A stretch of DNA of 39,089 nt, from positions 1 through 39,089 of the forward strand of contig QHSI01000139.1 of NCBI GenBank assembly GCA_003221515.1, read 5' to 3'. The notes beneath the pieces are model-generated. The model saw only the letters and a program-made list of their open reading frames with translations, did no database searches and was not told where the DNA came from. The translations under genes were made by a program, and so were the position numbers. Each line of letters begins with the position of its first letter. Within the stretch, counting starts at the first letter, position 1. This DNA is from Candidatus Rokuibacteriota bacterium. Lineage in GTDB: Bacteria > Methylomirabilota > Methylomirabilia > Rokubacteriales > CSP1-6. This document shows positions 34,720 to 39,089 of the stretch, one piece after another.

Positions 34720-35724
34720 ATGATCGTGCTCGGCATCGAGAGCTCGTGCGACGAGACGGCGGCGGCGGTGCTCGCCGACGGCCGCCGTGTGCTCTCGAAC
34801 GTCGTCGCCTCGCAGGACGCGATCCATGCCCCCTACGGCGGCGTCGTGCCGGAGCTCGCCTCGCGCCGCCATCTCGAGGTCATCGTGCCGGTCGTGCGCA
34901 AGGCTCTCGCCGCCGCCAGCCTCGGGCTGACCGACCTCGACGGGGTGGCGGTCACGCAGGGGCCCGGGCTCGTCGGCTCTCTGCTGGTCGGCTGCGCCGT
35001 CGCGAAATCGCTCGCGTACGTTCACGCGCTGCCCCTCGTCGGGGTGAATCACCTGGAAGGACACATCTATGCCTCGTTCCTGACCGACGACCCGCCCGAG
35101 CACCCGTTCCTGGCGCTCGTGGTGTCCGGCGGCCACACGGCGCTCTATCACGCGCGGGCGCCGCTCACGTATGCGCTCGTGGGTCAGACGCGCGACGACG
35201 CCGCCGGCGAGGCGTTCGACAAGGTCGCGAAGCTTCTCGGCCTCGGGTTCCCGGGCGGCCCCGTCATCGAGCGTACGGCCGTCGAGGGCGACCCGAAGGC
35301 GATCACGTTCCCGCTCGCGCAGATGAGCGACGGCGGGGCCGACTTTTCCTTCAGCGGCGTCAAGACGTCGGTGTCGCTCCACGTCAAGCGCCGCGGTCCA
35401 CTCGGGCGCGCGGAGATCGCGGACATCGCCGCCTCGTTCCAGGCGACGGTGGTCAAGATGCTGGTGCGCAAGACCGTGAAGGCCGCGCTGCACCACGGGA
35501 TCAAGCGCATCGTGCTCACCGGCGGCGTGGCCGCCAACGGGCCGCTGCGCGCGGGGCTCGAGGCCGCGGCGATCGAGCACGGCCTGCGCCTGCACGTCCC
35601 GCCGCGCCACCTCTGCACCGACAACGCGGCGATGATCACCGCCGCCGGCTCCGCCCGCCTCGCCGCCGGCGAGCGCGCCTCCCTGAACCTCAACGCCGCC
35701 CCCGACCTGCCCCTCGCGTCATGA
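34720..35724 (+). CDS. tsaD: tRNA N6-threonylcarbamoyladenosine transferase TsaD
   Basis: A 334-residue ASKHA-fold enzyme that transfers the threonylcarbamoyl group to A37 of ANN-decoding tRNAs. It begins VLGIESSCDETAAAV, has the iron-binding H-x3-H in NHLEGHIYAS (His111, His115), VVSGGHTALY, and the C-terminal CTDNAAMITAAG. Its length fits the family. The region upstream (34629-34719) is non-coding with GTACAAGGGGACC just before the ATG, which could serve as SD or -10. It overlaps the kinase gene by 4 bases. Confidence 0.96.
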   Translation: MIVLGIESSCDETAAAVLADGRRVLSNVVASQDAIHAPYGGVVPELASRRHLEVIVPVVRKALAAASLGLTDLDGVAVTQGPGLVGSLLVGCAVAKSLAYVHALPLVGVNHLEGHIYASFLTDDPPEHPFLALVVSGGHTALYHARAPLTYALVGQTRDDAAGEAFDKVAKLLGLGFPGGPVIERTAVEGDPKAITFPLAQMSDGGADFSFSGVKTSVSLHVKRRGPLGRAEIADIAASFQATVVKMLVRKTVKAALHHGIKRIVLTGGVAANGPLRAGLEAAAIEHGLRLHVPPRHLCTDNAAMITAAGSARLAAGERASLNLNAAPDLPLAS

Positions 35725-36794
35725 ACTTCGAAGCGGTGCTCGCCGGCCTCCCCGACGCCGTCATCGCCGTCGACGCGGAGCTGCGGGTCGTCTTCTGGAA
35801 CTCGGCGGCGGAGGTGCTGACCGAGCGCTCGGCGCGGCGCGCCGAGGGGCGCTTCATCAAGGAAGTCTTCTCCCCGGACGCCTCCGTCGTGCGCCGACTC
35901 GGCGAGACCCTCGCGACCGGCGAGAGCCGATCGGAGGCCGAGAGCTTCGTGGAGCGCGTCGAGGGCCGTCGGGTGGCCGTGTCGATCGTCACCGCGGCGC
36001 TCCATGGTCGCGACGGCCAGGTCGAGGCCGCGGTGGCGGTGCTCCGCGACCTCTCGCGCATCCGCCAGCTCGAGGCCGAGGTCCGAAGGGGCGAGACCCT
36101 GGCCGCGGCGGGACGCATGGCCGTGGGGCTGGCCCACGAGGTGCGCAATCCGCTCGGCGCCATCCGCGGCGCGGTCCAGCTCCTCAAGCGCGAGCTCGGA
36201 CCCGATTCGCGGTTCGGCGAATACACGGACGTGCTGATGACCGAGGTCGACCGCGTCAACCGGATCATCGAGATGCTGCTCGATCTGGCGCGTCCGGTCC
36301 AGCTCCGACCGGTGCCGCTCAACCTCCACCAGCTGCTCGAGCGCGTGGCCGTGCTGAACGAGGAAGGCGCGCGGGAGCGCGGCATCGCGCTGGTCCGCCG
36401 ATACGATCCGAGTCTCCCACCCATCCTCGGCGACGAGGACCGGCTGGTGCAGGTCTTCCACAACCTCGTGCGAAACGCGCTCGACGCGATGGGAAGCAGC
36501 GGGCGGCTGACGCTGTCGACCCGGGTGAGCCTCAACCCGCTCTTCGGCAAGATGGACCTCGGCGGCGGCCAGCGCAACATGGTCGAGGCGCAGGTGGCCG
36601 ACGAGGGCGCGGGCATCCCCGCCACGGTCCGCGCCAAGATCTTCGATCCGTTCTTCACGACCAAGGACAAGGGCCTCGGGCTCGGCCTGGCGATCTGCCA
36701 TCGGATCCTCGAGGAGCACCGGGGCGCGATCCAGGTGGAGAGCGCCGAGGGGCGGGGCACGATCGTCACGTGCTTCCTGCCGATCGCGAAATAG
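35721..36794 (+). CDS. NtrB-like PAS sensor histidine kinase
   Basis: A 357-residue, apparently soluble kinase without membrane spans, similar in size and layout to NtrB/GlnL (349 aa). It has a PAS domain (about 1-115, PDAVIAVDAELRVVFWN), a HisKA domain with phosphoacceptor His139 in GLAHEVRNPLGAIRG, and a HATPase domain with N box HNLVRNALDAM, G1 DEGAGIP and G2 KGLGLGLAI. It overlaps tsaD by 4 bases and precedes the response regulator by 4 bases, so the two form a two-component pair. A nitrogen signal is plausible but not shown: no glnB, glnA or amtB is nearby. Confidence 0.9.
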   Translation: MNFEAVLAGLPDAVIAVDAELRVVFWNSAAEVLTERSARRAEGRFIKEVFSPDASVVRRLGETLATGESRSEAESFVERVEGRRVAVSIVTAALHGRDGQVEAAVAVLRDLSRIRQLEAEVRRGETLAAAGRMAVGLAHEVRNPLGAIRGAVQLLKRELGPDSRFGEYTDVLMTEVDRVNRIIEMLLDLARPVQLRPVPLNLHQLLERVAVLNEEGARERGIALVRRYDPSLPPILGDEDRLVQVFHNLVRNALDAMGSSGRLTLSTRVSLNPLFGKMDLGGGQRNMVEAQVADEGAGIPATVRAKIFDPFFTTKDKGLGLGLAICHRILEEHRGAIQVESAEGRGTIVTCFLPIAK

Positions 36795-36798
36795 CGCC

Positions 36799-38244
36799 AT
36801 GGCCGTCGACAAGTCCACCAAGACGCGGATCCTCATCGCCGACGACGAGGACAGCCTCCGCTGGGTGCTGGAAAAGGGTCTGCGGCAAGCGGGCTACGAG
36901 GTCAGCTCCGTCAAGGACGGTGAGTCCGCCATCCGGGCGTTCGCCGCCGAGCCGTTCGACCTGGTCTTCCTCGACGTGCGGATGCCTGGCGTCGACGGCC
37001 TCACGGCGCTCGCCCGGCTACGCGAGGTCCACGCCGACGCGTGTGTCGTCGTGATGACCGCCCACGGCACGATGGACACCGCGATCCAGGCGATGCAGCG
37101 CGGCGCCTACGACTACCTCGCAAAGCCCTTCGACCTCGACGAGGTGCTCCTGCTGGCCGAGCGGGCCATGGCGGCGCGCCGCCTCAGCCAGGAGGTGACG
37201 CGCCTCAAGAGCGGCCTGCTGGAGGTGTGGGAGTTCGGCGCAATCATCGGGCGCCACCCGCGCATGCAGGATGTCTACAAGCTCATCGGGCGTGTCGCGG
37301 CCAGCGACGTGACGGTGCTGCTGCGCGGGGAGTCGGGCACCGGCAAGGAGCTGGTCGCGCGCGCGGTCCACCACTACAGCCGACGGGCCGGGCGACCCTT
37401 CGTGGCCGTCTCGTGCGCCGCGATTCCCGGCACCCTCCTCGAGTCGGAGATGTTCGGGCACGAGCGCGGCGCGTTCACCGACGCCAAGGAGCGGCGGCTC
37501 GGCAAGCTCGAGCTCGCCCACGGCGGCACCCTCTACCTGGACGAGATCGGCGACATGCCGGTCGAGCTGCAAACCAAGCTGCTCCGCGCGCTGCAGGAGC
37601 GCACCATCGAGCGCCTGGGCGGCCAGGAGCCCATCCACGTCGACGTGCGGGTGCTGGCCGCCACCAACCGCGACCTCGAGGCCTTGATGAGGGACGGACG
37701 CTTCCGGGAGGACCTCTACTATCGGCTGAACGTCGTGACCGTGAGCCTGCCGTCGCTGCGGGAGCGGAGGCGCGACATTCCGCTCCTGGTCGAGCACTTC
37801 CTGGCGAAGTACACCCAGGAGCTCGGCGAGCGTGGCGTCGCCCCCGACGCGCTCGATCGCCTGATCGGCCACGACTGGCCCGGCAACGTGCGCGAGCTGG
37901 AGAACGTCATCCAGCGCGCGATGGTGATGGCGACGAGCGGCGTCATCCTGCCCGAGCACCTGCCCATCGGGCCCGTGTCGGCTGCCGCCTCGGTCGCGGT
38001 GGACGCGCCGCTCGAGGAGATCATCGAGCGCAAGCTCATCGAGTGCGTGCGCGGCCTGCGCGAGCAGGCCAGCGCGAACCTCTACGACCTGATGATCGGG
38101 CTGGTCGAGAAGCCGTTGCTGCGCGCGGTACTCCGGGAGACGGGCGGAAACCAGGTGCGGGCCGCGCAGATCCTCGGGATCAACCGCAACACCTTGCGCA
38201 AGAAGCTGGTCGAGCACGGCATCGACCCGGGAATCCTGGACTGA
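36799..38244 (+). CDS. NtrC-family sigma-54 response regulator
   Basis: A 481-residue activator. The receiver domain has Asp15-Asp16, phosphoacceptor Asp59 (FLDVRMPG) and Lys109 (AKPFD). The AAA+ domain has Walker A GESGTGKE (177-184), Walker [12 protein letters not shown], and the sigma-54 loop reads GAFTDA (224-229), so the usual GAFTGA glycine is Asp. The C-terminal Fis-type helix-turn-helix is [21 protein letters not shown]. The partner kinase lies directly upstream. Target promoters were not seen in this window. Confidence 0.93.
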   Translation: MAVDKSTKTRILIADDEDSLRWVLEKGLRQAGYEVSSVKDGESAIRAFAAEPFDLVFLDVRMPGVDGLTALARLREVHADACVVVMTAHGTMDTAIQAMQRGAYDYLAKPFDLDEVLLLAERAMAARRLSQEVTRLKSGLLEVWEFGAIIGRHPRMQDVYKLIGRVAASDVTVLLRGESGTGKELVARAVHHYSRRAGRPFVAVSCAAIPGTLLESEMFGHERGAFTDAKERRLGKLELAHGGTLYLDEIGDMPVELQTKLLRALQERTIERLGGQEPIHVDVRVLAATNRDLEALMRDGRFREDLYYRLNVVTVSLPSLRERRRDIPLLVEHFLAKYTQELGERGVAPDALDRLIGHDWPGNVRELENVIQRAMVMATSGVILPEHLPIGPVSAAASVAVDAPLEEIIERKLIECVRGLREQASANLYDLMIGLVEKPLLRAVLRETGGNQVRAAQILGINRNTLRKKLVEHGIDPGILD

Positions 38245-38272
38245 GATTTCAGAGTCGTCAGACCGTTGGCCA

Positions 38273-38896
38273 TCAACCGGCGTATTCCATCGTCGCGCGA
38301 GTCAGCGTGTAGATCTCGACCGTCTCTGATTGCGAGACGGCCATCTCCCCGAGCTCCCAGAAGTCGTAGCGATCGGCGGCCAACTCCCGCGTGCGGCTCG
38401 TGAGCACGATTTCGCCGGGTTCCGCGATGCGGAGCAGCCGCGTGGCGACGCTCGTCGTACTGCTCGTCGCCGCGTAGTCACTGCGCAAAGCGGTGCCGAT
38501 CGTGCCGACGACGACGGGCCCCGTGTTGATCGCCATGCGGACCCGGTGCTCACCCGGGCCCTCAGCGAAGAGCGCCATGACCCCGTCGCCCAGGAACTGG
38601 TTCACCGTCCCACCGTGCTCGTGCACGGCCTCCAGCACGAGGTCAAAGGTGCGGTGCATGATCTCGCTGACCTGCTCGGGATCGAGGCGCTCGGACATTG
38701 CAGTGAAACCGGAGACGTCTGCGAAGAGCACCGTCACCTGCTTGCGCTCACAGCGGGTACGAAGCGGCTTGCCGCAGCCCCCGCAATAGTTCCGGCTGGC
38801 GAGCCGCTCGAGAGGGCACCGGAGGCACCCTGGTGCCGTCGGCACTCCGAGCGCCCCCGAAGTCCCGACGAACTTGGCTACGCTGCTGATCGCCAT
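38273..38896 (-). CDS. Shortened zinc-ribbon / class III nucleotide cyclase-like protein, possibly decayed
   Basis: 207 residues. The N-terminus has a zinc ribbon (CLRC at 24-27, CGGC at 38-41). The cyclase-homology domain follows with VTVLFADVSGFTAMSERLD (metal Asp60) and NQFLGDGVMALF (metal Asp104). About 35 residues normally present after MALF are missing (MALFAEGPGEHRVRMAINTG). The usual GDTTNLAARL reads SSTTSVATRL, so the conserved Asp and Asn are gone. The protein stops soon after this domain, where relatives usually continue into AAA-ATPase and TPR regions. GGAGGGG lies upstream of the ATG, so it may still be translated. An inactive remnant is likely. Confidence 0.75.
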   Translation of the reverse strand: MAISSVAKFVGTSGALGVPTAPGCLRCPLERLASRNYCGGCGKPLRTRCERKQVTVLFADVSGFTAMSERLDPEQVSEIMHRTFDLVLEAVHEHGGTVNQFLGDGVMALFAEGPGEHRVRMAINTGPVVVGTIGTALRSDYAATSSTTSVATRLLRIAEPGEIVLTSRTRELAADRYDFWELGEMAVSQSETVEIYTLTRATMEYAG

Positions 38897-39089
38897 TCTT
38901 TTGCCCCTCCTCCCCGTCCCTGGACGAGGAGGACCGCAAGCTCGATGCCACGCCTAACTGTGGGGAAAATGGGGTGGAGGCACTGTTCCAGCGGGACTTT
39001 TGCCTGAACCTCAGGGGGGACAGCGGCGTTGCGCACGGGACGTCGCGGTCGCCATCGGTTGGCTTGACTCCATCAGGTAAATCCCTTAG
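38897..39089. other. Window end, no supported gene
   Basis: This stretch holds the GGAGGGG before the minus-strand gene at 38896. One minus-strand frame is open from the window edge to a TAG within that gene (translating as QCLHPIFPTVRRGIELAVLL), but I do not recognise it and it has no visible start. No promoter is convincing. Confidence 0.4.

Noticed and set aside
1-39089. CRISPR array, prophage or defence island
   Set aside because: No regularly spaced repeats, no phage structural genes and no nuclease or effector clusters were seen; nearly all of the sequence is assigned to housekeeping or envelope genes.

Overview
The window is about 39 kb of GC-rich (roughly 70% by eye), tightly packed bacterial chromosome. 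It is almost entirely core housekeeping and envelope genes. An LpxL/HtrB-like acyltransferase, a lipobox protein and an EnvC-type division factor point to a Gram-negative cell. Together with a large divergent membrane pyrophosphatase, selenocysteine machinery and an NtrB/NtrC pair, this looks like an uncultured GC-rich lineage. My best guess is Candidatus Rokubacteria/Methylomirabilota, but that is inference and not shown by any single gene.

Layout. 1-247 (minus): the 5' part of an integrase-like transposase, cut by the window edge. 399-5034 (plus): proton-pumping pyrophosphatase, DedA membrane protein, lipid acyltransferase and a small secreted protein, ending at a convergent hairpin. 5065-5529 (minus): small secreted protein. 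5732-7308 (plus): LysM lytic transglycosylase and a MoaD-like protein, whose 3' end overlaps yihY on the other strand. 8663-13628 (plus): the selenocysteine locus, in the order tRNA-Sec, DUF3105 protein, lipoprotein, 94-aa protein, selA, selB, tatA. 13625-16767: two multi-pass GT-C-like proteins. 16778-17380: retropepsin-like protease. 17420-21725: ileS-lspA-rluD. 21834-25054: glmU-glmS, which make UDP-GlcNAc precursors. 25128-30514: uvrD/pcrA, then gatC-gatA-gatB. 30538-34562: ftsE-ftsX-envC-ctpA, a division and peptidoglycan-remodelling operon closed by a terminator. 34720-38244: tsaD, then a histidine kinase and a sigma-54 response regulator. 38273-38896 (minus): a shrunken zinc-ribbon/nucleotide-cyclase protein.

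Most genes within operons overlap by 4 bases (ATGA or GTGA) or sit a few bases apart, so translational coupling is probably common.

The points most worth a second look are: (1) the selC-x-x-x-selA-selB arrangement with three uncharacterised genes packed inside it; (2) a repeated pattern in which a -10-like hexamer lies only 6-14 bases before the start codon with no Shine-Dalgarno (16778, 17420, 21834, 25128, 30538), which suggests leaderless or near-leaderless messages at operon heads; (3) a MoaD-like protein whose Gly-Gly is buried under an 11-residue tail; (4) a GT-C-like gene with no usable start codon in front of its likely catalytic motif. I found no phage, CRISPR array or obvious defence system.
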